This document shows positions 49,524 through 57,745 of a stretch of DNA of 64,000 bases, in pieces. Each line of letters begins with the position of its first letter. Positions within the stretch are counted from its first letter, which is position 1. The translations under genes were made by a program, and so were the position numbers. The DNA is from an uncultured Bacteroidia bacterium (lineage in GTDB: Bacteria; Bacteroidota; Bacteroidia; Bacteroidales; F082), in contig CACZZO010000015.1 of assembly GCA_902785755.1 (NCBI GenBank), positions 18,880-82,879 of the forward strand, given 5' to 3'. Under the pieces are notes generated by a model. The model searched no databases, was not told where the DNA came from, and worked only from the letters and a program-made list of their open reading frames with translations.

Positions 49524-49593
49524 AATTTTCGGTCGTTTGTGGCAATTTTGTTCGGTCGTTTGTGGAGAATTTGTTCGGTCGTTTGTGGAAATT
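49524..49593. repeat. Three-copy tandem repeat (TTCGGTCGTTTGTGG)
   Basis: The unit TTCGGTCGTTTGTGG occurs three times with spacing of about 23 bases (near 49528, 49551 and 49574). It lies in the 405-base gap between the DUF1016 and phosphoribosyltransferase genes. The rest of that gap holds two detached gene ends and no other gene. Confidence 0.82.
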
Positions 49594-49602
49594 TGCCGAC
49601 CC

Positions 49603-49625
49603 GTCATCTCGTCAAGCAAGCATCT
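49603..49625 (-). pseudogene. Copy of the 3' end of the CobW gene
   Basis: On the minus strand it encodes DACLTR and a stop codon, as at the end of the CobW-like gene (50536). The shared DNA is CTCGTCAAGCAAGCATC. With the neighbouring copy of the phosphoribosyltransferase end, it suggests a collapsed duplication. Confidence 0.68.
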
Positions 49626-49772
49626 ACGGATTAACTTCTTCGCTCATTGTCAACTGCTTTTAATACGCTACAGAAAGTCTATTGCTCGCTGATTTGGGAG
49701 CAATTTGTTATAAAGTCCTAAACCTCTGCAATTTGCAAGGGCAAAGCCATAAAAGTTTTCAACAAGGAGAAA

Positions 49773-50351
49773 TCACAAAGCCTCAGCCATCAAATCCTTC
49801 CGTCCAAGCAGGCTGAAGATGGTGATTTCGTTGTCCTCGTTGAGGATGCGGAGCGTTCTCAAAATCTCGTTCAAGGTTGAGCCACTGGTGGTTACATCGT
49901 CAATGATCAGCACATTCTGCTGGCGGATGGAATCACAGAGTTTTGCGTCCATATCAGGATTGAGAATATCTTGAACCTTACATAATTTCGGTTGGGAAAA
50001 GCGATAGACATAACGCATCATAAAGTGATTTGCTCTACTCGTAGATCCAGGCATTACAACAATATTGTAATTGTAAAGATTGATTCTATTATGCAGATTA
50101 TCAATTGCTTTCATCACAAAATTAGTCAAATCTGTATGCTCTTTCAACTCATAGGTGCTATCTACATAATCGAGAAACGCAAGACGGACATTGCCATCCA
50201 CTTGGTCAGAAAACTCATAGCCGTAATAAAAACACTTATCGAAGGCCTCCACTTGATAGCCATCGCCCGTCAAGGTTACGATGTCCTCCGTACCGTCGTG
50301 CTCAAAATCGAACACGAACATCTGTTTCTCGCTATCGAATGTCACGCCCAT
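49773..50351 (-). CDS. Phosphoribosyltransferase-like protein
   Basis: A 192-residue protein ending in a type I phosphoribosyltransferase domain. The PRPP-binding loop is VLIIDDVTTSGSTLNEIL (near residue 148), typical of ComF-like and orotate/adenine PRTs. The first 90 residues (MGVTFDSEKQMFVFDFEHDG) are not a zinc ribbon like that of ComF and I do not recognise them. A ComF-like or regulatory PRT role is possible. Promoter box TATCTTTG on the minus strand at 50380-50373. A detached copy of its 3' end lies at 49432-49485. Confidence 0.78.
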   Translation of the reverse strand: MGVTFDSEKQMFVFDFEHDGTEDIVTLTGDGYQVEAFDKCFYYGYEFSDQVDGNVRLAFLDYVDSTYELKEHTDLTNFVMKAIDNLHNRINLYNYNIVVMPGSTSRANHFMMRYVYRFSQPKLCKVQDILNPDMDAKLCDSIRQQNVLIIDDVTTSGSTLNEILRTLRILNEDNEITIFSLLGRKDLMAEAL

Positions 50352-50459
50352 AGTTTTGCCTTTTTATGAGCGCAAAGATACATTTTTTCTCACAAAACTC
50401 TCATAAACCCCTCAAAACTTCACAAAAACAAGGCTGCCTACCCCAAACGGGTGGCAGTC

Positions 50460-50486
50460 GGAAAGCCGCCGGTTGGCAGGCTTTCC
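50460..50486 (-). terminator. Hairpin between the CobW and phosphoribosyltransferase genes
   Basis: GGAAAGCC (50460-50467) and GGCTTTCC (50479-50486) form an 8-base stem. A flanking, weaker palindrome (CTGCCTACC with GGTTGGCAGG) and AAAAC/GTTTT-rich arms surround it. Probably a transcript end or REP-like element. No clear T-run follows on the minus strand. Confidence 0.45.
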
Positions 50487-50535
50487 AACGTCAAAATAAG
50501 GTTTTGCAAGTTTTGTAGGTTTTGTGACAGAACAA

Positions 50536-51774
50536 TCACCTCGTCAAGCAAGCATCCAAATCCTTCACCAGATCTTCCTTGTCCAAATGTTGCCCGATGA
50601 AGACGAGTTTTTGCATACGGTCGCCGTAGGTGTCGTCCCAGTCGCGGCGGAGGGTGGGCTCGCGGTCCATAAAGGCCTCCAACTCGTCAGCGGGCATAGT
50701 GGCAAACCACTGGCCGGCATCGCGAAGTTGCACCTGCTTGCCTGCCTGCTCGAAGATGTAGCAAACGTCGTATTCGTTCTTGAAGTAGCAAATGCCCTTC
50801 ACACGGATGACGTTCTTCGGCATCTTGCGGGCCACAAACTCATCGAAACGTGCCATATTGAACGGCTGGCGACGGTAATACACAAAGGTGCCAATGCCGT
50901 ATTCCTCCACCTCGCCGCCTTCATGGTCGTGGTGATGGTGGTGATGGCCGTGCTCCTCTTCCTCATCATCGTGGTCGTGATGATGGTGATGATGCTCGTG
51001 TTCGTCCTCATCCTCGTCATCGTCGTGATGGTGTTCTTTTTCCACCGCACCTTCCACTTCCTTAATCCAAGTGGCGGAAGTGGCCACCTTGTCGAAGTCG
51101 AACATCTTGGTATTGAGGATTTTGTCGAAATCTACATCGCCATAGTCGCACTCGATGATTTCGGCGGTGGGCTGCAAGGCGCGGATAATGCTCTTCACGC
51201 GACCCAATTCCTCTGGCGTGACTTCCGAAGCCTTATTGAGCAAGATGATATTGCAAAACTCAATCTGCTGTATGACAAGGCTTTCCAAGTCGTCCTCGGC
51301 CAAGTTTTTCTTCATTAGGTCGTCGCCGCAACCGAACTCGCTCTGCATCCGCAGGGCATCCACCACGGTCACGATGCAGTCCAAGATGGGCAAGCCGTCC
51401 TTGGTGAGTTGCCACGCCATTTGCGGGAAAGAGCAAATCGTCTGCGCAATCGGCTCCGGCTCGCAGATGCCGCTGGCCTCGATGACGATGTAGTCGAACC
51501 TCTGCATAACGATGATTTCGTGCAGTTGTTGAATCAGGTCCATCTTCAAGGTGCAGCAGATGCAGCCGTTCTGCAAGGCGACCAAACTGTCATCCTTTTG
51601 GCCGACCACGCCGCCTTTTTCAATCAGGTCGGCATCGATGTTCACCTCGCCTATGTCATTGACAATCACGGCGAACTTTATGCCCTTACGGTTGTTCAAT
51701 ATCTTATTGACCACAGTGGTCTTGCCGCTGCCGAGATAGCCGGTGAGCAGCAATACGGGTATGTCTTTTTTCAT
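50536..51774 (-). CDS. CobW/G3E family GTPase (metal chaperone) with His-rich insert
   Basis: A 412-residue GTPase. Walker A is GYLGSGKTT (residues 12-20), the metal-binding GCICC motif is at 70-74, and the guanine-recognition NKAS occurs in LLNKASEV. The C-terminal CobW domain begins near residue 300 (FVYYRRQPFNMARFDEFVAR). In between is a striking insert of His, Asp and Glu (HHHHHHDHDDEEEEHGHHHH and similar), typical of zinc- or nickel-binding chaperones. Probably delivers zinc to a client protein. No Zur site was identified. Start MKKDIPV; a longer open frame upstream reads through tandem repeats and is rejected. The -7 box is TACCTTTG (minus strand, 51808-51801). Confidence 0.92.
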   Translation of the reverse strand: MKKDIPVLLLTGYLGSGKTTVVNKILNNRKGIKFAVIVNDIGEVNIDADLIEKGGVVGQKDDSLVALQNGCICCTLKMDLIQQLHEIIVMQRFDYIVIEASGICEPEPIAQTICSFPQMAWQLTKDGLPILDCIVTVVDALRMQSEFGCGDDLMKKNLAEDDLESLVIQQIEFCNIILLNKASEVTPEELGRVKSIIRALQPTAEIIECDYGDVDFDKILNTKMFDFDKVATSATWIKEVEGAVEKEHHHDDDEDEDEHEHHHHHHDHDDEEEEHGHHHHHHDHEGGEVEEYGIGTFVYYRRQPFNMARFDEFVARKMPKNVIRVKGICYFKNEYDVCYIFEQAGKQVQLRDAGQWFATMPADELEAFMDREPTLRRDWDDTYGDRMQKLVFIGQHLDKEDLVKDLDACLTR

Positions 51775-51860
51775 TTTTCGTGCTGTTTTTAAACGAGGCG
51801 CAAAGGTAAGGATTATTGTTGAATTGTTGAATCGTTTAACCGTTGAATTGTTTTCAGAAA

Positions 51861-52030
51861 AGCCAAAATTCGCAGTTGGAAATGCTATTTTTATGCCAAA
51901 TTTCGCAGTTGGAAACTTGATTTTTACATCGATTTTCGCAGATGGAAACTTGATTTTTAGATAAAATTTCGCAGATGGAAATGCGATTTTTTGAAAAATT
52001 TCACAGATGGAAACTTGATTTTTTGTAATT
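51861..52030 (+). repeat. Five-copy tandem repeat leading into the AAA ATPase promoter
   Basis: Five imperfect units of about 33-35 bases, each with the core TTCGCAGNTGGAAA and then a run such as TTGATTTTT. The last three share CAGATGGAAA. The array ends at a -7 box, TAATTTTG (52026-52033), so the repeats lie directly upstream of the ATPase transcription start. Located between divergent CobW and ATPase genes. Confidence 0.85.
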
Positions 52031-52033
52031 TTG
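52026..52033 (+). promoter_or_regulatory. Promoter -7 box of the AAA ATPase gene
   Basis: TAATTTTG followed by CGGCG, 20 bases before the ATG at 52054. It overlaps the end of the tandem-repeat array. Confidence 0.6.
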
Positions 52034-52053
52034 CGGCGTAAAACAAAAAAACT

Positions 52054-53259
52054 ATGGAAGACGAAATCATAAAACCCATCACCGACGCTTACCTTATGAG
52101 GCTTTCGGCTACCGACCTGAAATTCAAGCGTTACCTCTATGACAAAATCAACTGGGAAACGAGACTCATCGGCATAAAAGGCGCTCGTGGAGTCGGGAAA
52201 ACAACGCTGATGCTGCAACACATCAAAGAGCATTTCCCGAAAAAATCCGAAGCCTTGTATGTTTCGTTGGACAACTTGTGGTTCAAGACGCACACCTTGG
52301 AAGAATTGGTGGCCTACGAATACGCCCACGGCGTAACGCACCTGTTTCTCGACGAGGTACACAAATACCCTGACTGGAGCATCAGCATCAAGAACCTATA
52401 CGACACTTACACAGACCTTTACATCGTCTATACCGGGAGTTCGATGCTCGAAATCGACCATTCCAAGGTGGATTTGTCGCGGCGGCAGACGCTCTACACG
52501 CTGCGCGGTCTTTCACTGCGCGAATATATGGCATTTGAGGGCGCAATGACCGCCGAACCCATCGCCTTGGACGACCTCTTGGAACGGCACATCGAAATCG
52601 CCTACGACCTGTTCCAGAAGGCCAAGGTGCTGAAATACTTCTCCGCCTATTTGGAGAACGGCTACTACCCGTTTTACAAAGACGCGAAGAAAGACTATCT
52701 GATTCAACTTGCCGAAGTCGCCAACTTGGTGATTGACACCGACTTGCCCGCCGTTGAGGAAGTCACCTACAGCACCGTGAGGAAGACCAAAACCCTGCTG
52801 ATGCTGATTGCGCAAAACCTCCCGCTGATGCCCAACGTGAACAAACTGACCGTGCAATTGGACACCAGCCGCGAACTTTGCCTCAAGATGCTCTACGCCC
52901 TCGACCGCGCCGAGTTGATACAACTTTTGACCGAAAACATCAAGGACTACAAGCACATCATCACGCCGGAGAAGATTTACCTCAACAACACCAACCTGAT
53001 GCGGGCTTTGACTCCAAGAAGCGAAATCGGCACCGTGAGGGAGACCTTCTTCGCCAACCAAACCTCGGCGGTGGCCACGCTCACAATGCCGAAAAAAGGC
53101 GACTTCCTCCTCAACGGCACAAGCTTGTTTGAGGTGGGCGGACAAGGCAAGAAATTCGACCAAATCAAGGACATCCCGAACAGTTACCTCGCCATCGATG
53201 AGACCGAAATAGGCTACGGCAACAAGATTCCGCTCTGGATGTTCGGGTTCCTTTATTAG
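52054..53259 (+). CDS. AAA_14 family ATPase
   Basis: A 401-residue P-loop ATPase: Walker A GARGVGKT (residues 43-50), Walker B HLFLDEVHKYPDW (Asp100, Glu101), sensor-like YTGSSMLEI, then a C-terminal DUF4143-like region. This family is expanded in gut and oral Bacteroidota; function is unclear, though regulatory or defence roles have been suggested. It is preceded by an unusual tandem-repeat leader and followed by a hairpin-rich gap. The end (SYLAIDETEIGYGNKIPLWM) has no membrane segments, so it is probably cytoplasmic. Confidence 0.9.
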   Translation: MEDEIIKPITDAYLMRLSATDLKFKRYLYDKINWETRLIGIKGARGVGKTTLMLQHIKEHFPKKSEALYVSLDNLWFKTHTLEELVAYEYAHGVTHLFLDEVHKYPDWSISIKNLYDTYTDLYIVYTGSSMLEIDHSKVDLSRRQTLYTLRGLSLREYMAFEGAMTAEPIALDDLLERHIEIAYDLFQKAKVLKYFSAYLENGYYPFYKDAKKDYLIQLAEVANLVIDTDLPAVEEVTYSTVRKTKTLLMLIAQNLPLMPNVNKLTVQLDTSRELCLKMLYALDRAELIQLLTENIKDYKHIITPEKIYLNNTNLMRALTPRSEIGTVRETFFANQTSAVATLTMPKKGDFLLNGTSLFEVGGQGKKFDQIKDIPNSYLAIDETEIGYGNKIPLWMFGFLY

Positions 53260-53378
53260 GACTGCGGGACTGCGGGACATAGGATTAAAGACACGGGGAC
53301 AGTCCCCGTCACGAAGTGACGACACTTTTATTAACCCCACACAAGCACAGCGCAGTGTGGGGGCCAAAACAAACAGAT
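53260..53378. repeat. Hairpin-rich gap between the AAA ATPase and msrC
   Basis: Contains a direct repeat (GGACTGCGGGACTGCGGGAC), a small hairpin ACGGGGACAGTCCCCGT, the palindrome GTCACGAAGTGAC, and the longer inverted repeat CCCCACAC...GTGTGGGG. Probably a mosaic of small extragenic elements and a transcript end. No promoter of standard form is obvious. Confidence 0.5.
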
Positions 53379-53831
53379 ATGGACAAAAACGAAACCTACA
53401 AACTCCTCCTCGCCCAAGTGAAGGCGATGGTGAAAGACGAAAGCGACCCCGTCGCAAATATGGCCAACGTGGCCGCGCTGATACAAGAGGCCTTCCACTT
53501 CTGGTGGACGGGCTTCTATCGCGTCATCGGCGAGCAATTGGTGCTCGGGCCGTTCCAAGGACCGGTGGCCTGCACCCGCATCGGCTTCGGCAAAGGCGTG
53601 TGCGGCACCTCTTGGAAAGAACGCAAAACCCTTGTGGTTGAAGACGTTGAACAATTCCCAGGCCACATCGCTTGCAGCAGCGAATCGAAGAGTGAAATCG
53701 TTGTGCCGCTGATGAAACAAGGCGAGGTCATCGGCGTGTTGGACATCGACAGCGAGCGGTTGGCCACCTTCGACCAGACCGACAAGGAATGGTTGGAGCA
53801 GATTGCCGAGGCGACTGCCGCCGTTTTATAG
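53379..53831 (+). CDS. msrC: Free methionine-(R)-sulfoxide reductase (GAF domain)
   Basis: Reduces free Met-R-sulfoxide. The 150-residue GAF-domain protein retains all three redox cysteines of the family: Cys65 (PVACTRIGF), Cys75 (GKGVCGTSW) and Cys99 (GHIACSSES), and the motif SEIVVPL. Standard length. The start MDKNETYK at 53379 is chosen over an upstream in-frame ATG within the hairpin gap. Its 3' end overlaps the convergent LysR gene by six bases. Confidence 0.93.
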   Translation: MDKNETYKLLLAQVKAMVKDESDPVANMANVAALIQEAFHFWWTGFYRVIGEQLVLGPFQGPVACTRIGFGKGVCGTSWKERKTLVVEDVEQFPGHIACSSESKSEIVVPLMKQGEVIGVLDIDSERLATFDQTDKEWLEQIAEATAAVL

Positions 53832-54752
53832 TTTCAGGTAATCTTTCTTGATGGTTTCGTCCCACATCTCGAATGGGACGATGGTCTTGATGGACTTCAC
53901 CACGATGTTCATGATTTGCTCGTGGATGTAATCTTTCCTGAAAGCCAAACAAATCGTCCGCTTCGGCTCAGGATTGACGATGGGTTTCAGGCAAGCCCGC
54001 ATCGGCTCTGTCAAAAGCCTGATGTGCGTTTCGGGAATGATGGTGACACCACCATTTTCGTTGGTGATTTGTATGAGGATGCCTACCCTGCCGCCCTCAT
54101 ACATTTTCTCGTAAGTGAAAGTTTCGTCAGGCCGCAGCATGGAACGGTCAAACAAGCGCACGCCGTCCTTCATAATCCAAACGGGATGGTCGAGCACATG
54201 GTCGCGCTCGATGCTATCTTGTTGCATCATAGCATCTTCTGGCGAAACATAGACAAAGAACCGTTCATGGTATAAAGGAATCTCAAGCAGGTCGGGGTCG
54301 TTGACGGGCGAGGCCAAGATACCCATGTCGATTTCGGCCTTTTTCAGTTTGGCCAAAATGGTGCTCGTCATCAACTCTTCCATTTGTAGCCGCAAGGCAG
54401 GATAATGCAGTTTCGCGAACTTGAACATGCCCGCCATCAGCACAGGTGCCACCGTGGTAATCATGGCCACGTTCAAATCGCCGGAGCAGAGTTCCTTTTC
54501 GGAGCGCGTCAGTTCAGTCAGTTGCTTTGCGTGATAGACCACTAACTTGGCCTCGTCAATCACTTTCCTCCCGATTTCCGTCACCGAAACGGGGTGCGTG
54601 TCGCGGTTGAAAATCCTCACGTCAAGTTCCTCTTCCAATTTTTTCACCATTAGGCTCATCGTTGATTGCGTCACGCCACTGGCTTCGGCAGCCTCCACAA
54701 AATAGCCGTATTCCTCAATGGCGATAATGTATTCCAACTGTTGCAGGGTCAT
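53826..54752 (-). CDS. LysR-family transcriptional regulator
   Basis: A 308-residue LysR protein: HTH domain MTLQQLEYIIAIEEYGYFVE with recognition helix VTQSTMSLMVKKLEEEL, and a C-terminal substrate-binding domain. The two redox cysteines of OxyR are not at recognisable positions (only KELCSGD, RACLKP and TICLAF contain Cys), so peroxide sensing is doubtful. Divergent from trkH with 98 bases between; tail-to-tail with msrC (six-base overlap). It may regulate trkH or itself. Confidence 0.9.
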   Translation of the reverse strand: MTLQQLEYIIAIEEYGYFVEAAEASGVTQSTMSLMVKKLEEELDVRIFNRDTHPVSVTEIGRKVIDEAKLVVYHAKQLTELTRSEKELCSGDLNVAMITTVAPVLMAGMFKFAKLHYPALRLQMEELMTSTILAKLKKAEIDMGILASPVNDPDLLEIPLYHERFFVYVSPEDAMMQQDSIERDHVLDHPVWIMKDGVRLFDRSMLRPDETFTYEKMYEGGRVGILIQITNENGGVTIIPETHIRLLTEPMRACLKPIVNPEPKRTICLAFRKDYIHEQIMNIVVKSIKTIVPFEMWDETIKKDYLKL

Positions 54753-54773
54753 CTTTATTGATTTTTATCAATG

Positions 54774-54781
54774 CAAAGATA
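54774..54781 (-). promoter_or_regulatory. Promoter -7 box of the LysR gene
   Basis: TATCTTTG on the minus strand, 21 bases before the LysR start, in the divergent region with trkH. Confidence 0.65.
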
Positions 54782-54793
54782 AGCATTATTGTA

Positions 54794-54824
54794 TTGACCT
54801 ATACAAAACGCCGAAATATTTTTG
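54794..54824 (+). promoter_or_regulatory. Promoter of trkH
   Basis: TTG at 54794-54796 and TATTTTTG at 54817-54824 (20 bases between), followed by CCGCC. It would start transcription near 54830, so the first usable start codon is likely the ATG at 54851. Confidence 0.65.
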
Positions 54825-54850
54825 CCGCCATGTTTCAAAAACGAAAGCAA

Positions 54851-56305
54851 ATGGAAAAATGGAATATCACCCTTCGCTATGCCGGATTCTCTTTGTTAGG
54901 AGTTGCCGTGCTCATGTTTGTATCAGCGTTCATCGCTTTCAGGAACGACATGGACGACAGTTTTGAACCTTTGGTTTTTTCCGCCATGACCACGCTACTT
55001 TGCGGCTTCTTCGCCATCATCGGCACAAAACCACAAGAAAACATGAGCATCGAGGAGGGCTATTGCATCGTCACGGGCTGCTGGATTGCGGCCTGTTCCT
55101 TTGGAGCCATACCGTTTTTGATTTTTGGCGGCGAGTTCACTTTCATCAATGCCTTCTTTGAAAGCGTCTCAGGCTTCACCACCACGGGCGCTTCCATTCT
55201 CAACAACATTGAGGCCCTGCCTAAAGGCCTGCAATTCTGGCGCATCGCCACGGCTTGGATGGGCGGCATTGGTATTGTCACGCTCGTTTCGTTGGTCATT
55301 TCGGCGCAACACGACCGCCATTCCGTTTTGGCCAGCGCGGAACTTTCCGACCTTGCCAAGTCGTACTACGGCGGGCGCAAAAGGCACTTCGTCTATAGGT
55401 TGATTGCCGTCTATCTCATCATCACCTCGGCCTCGGCCATCGCCCTGCATCTGACGAAAATGTCGTGGTTCGATGCCGTAACTTTGTCCATGTCGGCTTG
55501 CAGCACTTGCGGTTTCTGCACCAAGAACATCAGCGTTGCCTTCTATGACAATGCCATCGTGGATTGCATCCTAATCGTGGCCATGTTGCTGGGTGCCACC
55601 AACTTCAGCCTGCTTTTCTCCACCTTTTGGCCCGACAAAAGCACGCACAAAAACCTCTTCAACACGCAAGTTGTCCGCTGGTTTCTTGCCCTCGTTGCAA
55701 CGGCCATACTCATCGTTACGGGCAATCTTTATTTCAGTGGCTATTGCTCTTCTGTCCCAAAAGCCTTGCGTTTGGCGGCCTTCCAAGTCGTTTCGCTTTC
55801 CACGACCACGGGTTTTGCCACTGCCGACACCAATCTTTGGCCTTCGGGCTGCATTGGCGTTTTATTGCTTTGTTCCTTGGTTTGCGGTTGCTCAGGCTCC
55901 ACCTCGGGCGGCATGAAAATGGACCGTTTCGTCATCGTCATCAAAAGTCTGAGGGGCTTGGTCAACTCGCTGATTGGGTTCAAGAATGTCAACTGGACCA
56001 AAATAGACGGGCAGGTGAAGACGGAAGACAATGTCACCTCGATTTTGACCTTCATGGGCACTTATATGCTCATCATCGTCATCGGCACCGTGATTTTCGC
56101 TACCACCATGGATTTCAGAACCTCGATTTCGGCTTCCATTGCCTGCATGGGGAGCGTCGGGCCGGGTTTCGGCGAGGTCGGCTCGATGGGCAATTACGCC
56201 GGATTCTTGGGTTTCCAAAAACTTGTCGCCATGATCATTATGCTCCTGGGTCGCGTTGAGATTTTCCCCATGTTGATTGCCGCGAAAAGCCTTTTTGGTC
56301 GATGA
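54851..56305 (+). CDS. trkH: TrkH-type potassium uptake membrane subunit
   Basis: The pore subunit of the Trk/Ktr potassium system. The 484-residue protein has four repeated pore loops: SGFTTTGASI, SACSTCGFCTKN, LSTTTGFATAD and MGSVGPGFGEVG, with membrane helices between and a cytoplasmic tail. Start MEKWNITL at 54851 is preferred because the promoter places the transcript start near 54830; an ATG at 54830 is the alternative. The cytoplasmic regulator TrkA is not in the window. It lies divergent from a LysR gene and 57 bases before a DUF389 gene. Confidence 0.92.
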   Translation: MEKWNITLRYAGFSLLGVAVLMFVSAFIAFRNDMDDSFEPLVFSAMTTLLCGFFAIIGTKPQENMSIEEGYCIVTGCWIAACSFGAIPFLIFGGEFTFINAFFESVSGFTTTGASILNNIEALPKGLQFWRIATAWMGGIGIVTLVSLVISAQHDRHSVLASAELSDLAKSYYGGRKRHFVYRLIAVYLIITSASAIALHLTKMSWFDAVTLSMSACSTCGFCTKNISVAFYDNAIVDCILIVAMLLGATNFSLLFSTFWPDKSTHKNLFNTQVVRWFLALVATAILIVTGNLYFSGYCSSVPKALRLAAFQVVSLSTTTGFATADTNLWPSGCIGVLLLCSLVCGCSGSTSGGMKMDRFVIVIKSLRGLVNSLIGFKNVNWTKIDGQVKTEDNVTSILTFMGTYMLIIVIGTVIFATTMDFRTSISASIACMGSVGPGFGEVGSMGNYAGFLGFQKLVAMIIMLLGRVEIFPMLIAAKSLFGR

Positions 56306-56362
56306 AACTTGCGCAATTCAAGAAAAATGCCGTTTTTTGCAACTTGATTTACGATAATTGCA

Positions 56363-57712
56363 ATGAAAAAAACACTCCGCAAAATCCTGATATACCTGCG
56401 TTCCATCATCCACCTTTCGGATGAAATAGACTACGAGAACGCCAGCATCAGCATACGAAAGAACATCGCCTTCCGTGGCACCAATGTTTTCATTTTGGCC
56501 TGTGCCATCATCATCGCCTCGGTGGGCCTGAATGTCAACTCCATTCCTGTCATCATCGGCGCCATGTTGATCTCGCCCGTCATGGGCCCCATCATGGGCT
56601 TCGGCTTGGGGTTGGGCACACAAGACAACGAATTGGTGAAAAACGCCATGAAGAACTTCGCCGTGATGGTGGCCATCAGCATCCTTGCCTCGTCTTTGTT
56701 CTTCGTTCTCAGTCCTTTAAGCCTTGCCAATCCTTCAGAACTCTTGGCCCGTACCCGACCAACCATCTATGACGTGTTCATCGCCTTGTTCGGCGGTTTC
56801 GCGGGCATCATCGAGACCTCGCGCAAGGACAAGGGCAGCGTCATCACGGGTGTGGCCATCGCCACGGCCCTCATGCCTCCGCTTTGCACCGTGGGCTACG
56901 GCATCTCCATCTGGAAAGGCTCCGTCATCTTCGGCGCACTCTACCTGTTCCTCATCAACAGCATTTTCATCGCCTTGGCCACCTTCGCCGCCGTGAAGTA
57001 TTTCCGCTTCCCCTTGGTGGAAACAAGCGGTGAGAAAAAACGGCTGTCCAAATCGGTGATGTATCTTCTCCTCGTCGTGGTCATTGTGCCCAGCGTGATT
57101 ACCGCCATTAGTGTGGTGAAAGAGAACAACTTTATGAGCCATGCCGACCGCGTGGTGGCCGAAAACAAGAACCTCGGCAAGTGCTTCATCTACGACTATA
57201 AGGCCACTTATACTCGCAAATCAGCCACCTTGGAATTGTTCCTCGCAGGCGAACCTCCCACGGACGATGCCAAGAAGAAGTTTTACAATTGTGCCGAAAC
57301 CTACGGCATCACGCGCAGCCAAATCGTGTTCCACGAGGACGCCACCAGTATGCGCGAAGACCTCTCTGAAGCCGAGATTGTCAAAGGGATTTACGAGCAT
57401 AACGAAAAGCAAATCAATCGGTTGAACGACAGCATCGCCAAGTTGGAGACCCTGATTGCCGACTTCAAGAGCAAGGAAATCCCCACCGCCGCCATCTCGA
57501 AGGAACTGTTTGCGCAATACCCCGACATCACCGGACTCAGCCTGACGCAAGGCTCATCGGTAGATGCCGAAGGCATTGAAACCGAGCAGATTGTGGCTTT
57601 CATCACAGCCAACAACCCCATGGACGAAGAACTCCACGACCGCATTGAACGCTGGCTGAAGGTGAGGTTGGACAATGAGAATGTTTTGGTGATTAGCCGG
57701 CAATCTGATTGA
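56363..57712 (+). CDS. DUF389 family membrane protein
   Basis: A 449-residue protein of the DUF389/TIGR00341 family. The N-terminal half has five or six membrane helices (VFILACAIIIASVGLNVNSI, PVIIGAMLISPVMGPIMGFG, VITGVAIATALMPPLCTVGY). The C-terminal half is soluble, with a coiled-coil segment near residue 350. The molecular role is not established; transport of an anionic compound has been suggested. It follows trkH by 57 bases in the same direction with no terminator between, so may share a transcript. Confidence 0.85.
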   Translation: MKKTLRKILIYLRSIIHLSDEIDYENASISIRKNIAFRGTNVFILACAIIIASVGLNVNSIPVIIGAMLISPVMGPIMGFGLGLGTQDNELVKNAMKNFAVMVAISILASSLFFVLSPLSLANPSELLARTRPTIYDVFIALFGGFAGIIETSRKDKGSVITGVAIATALMPPLCTVGYGISIWKGSVIFGALYLFLINSIFIALATFAAVKYFRFPLVETSGEKKRLSKSVMYLLLVVVIVPSVITAISVVKENNFMSHADRVVAENKNLGKCFIYDYKATYTRKSATLELFLAGEPPTDDAKKKFYNCAETYGITRSQIVFHEDATSMREDLSEAEIVKGIYEHNEKQINRLNDSIAKLETLIADFKSKEIPTAAISKELFAQYPDITGLSLTQGSSVDAEGIETEQIVAFITANNPMDEELHDRIERWLKVRLDNENVLVISRQSD

Positions 57713-57730
57713 CGAATGACATATTTTGCC

Positions 57731-57738
57731 TATTTTTG
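57731..57738 (+). promoter_or_regulatory. Promoter -7 box of the DUF3791 pair
   Basis: TATTTTTG followed by CAGC, only 15 bases from its first base to the ATG at 57746, so the transcript is nearly leaderless. Confidence 0.6.
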
Positions 57739-57745
57739 CAGCACT

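Noticed and set aside
51861..52030. Possible CRISPR array or type III toxin-antitoxin repeat RNA
   Set aside because: The units are directly adjacent with no unique spacers, and the downstream gene is an AAA ATPase, not a ToxN-like ribonuclease.
51775..52362. N-terminal extension of the CobW protein by nearly 200 residues
   Set aside because: The extension runs through the tandem repeats and the opposite-strand ATPase gene; the conserved family start is MKKDIPV at 51774.
53826..54752. Calling the LysR protein OxyR
   Set aside because: The paired regulatory cysteines of OxyR are not seen.
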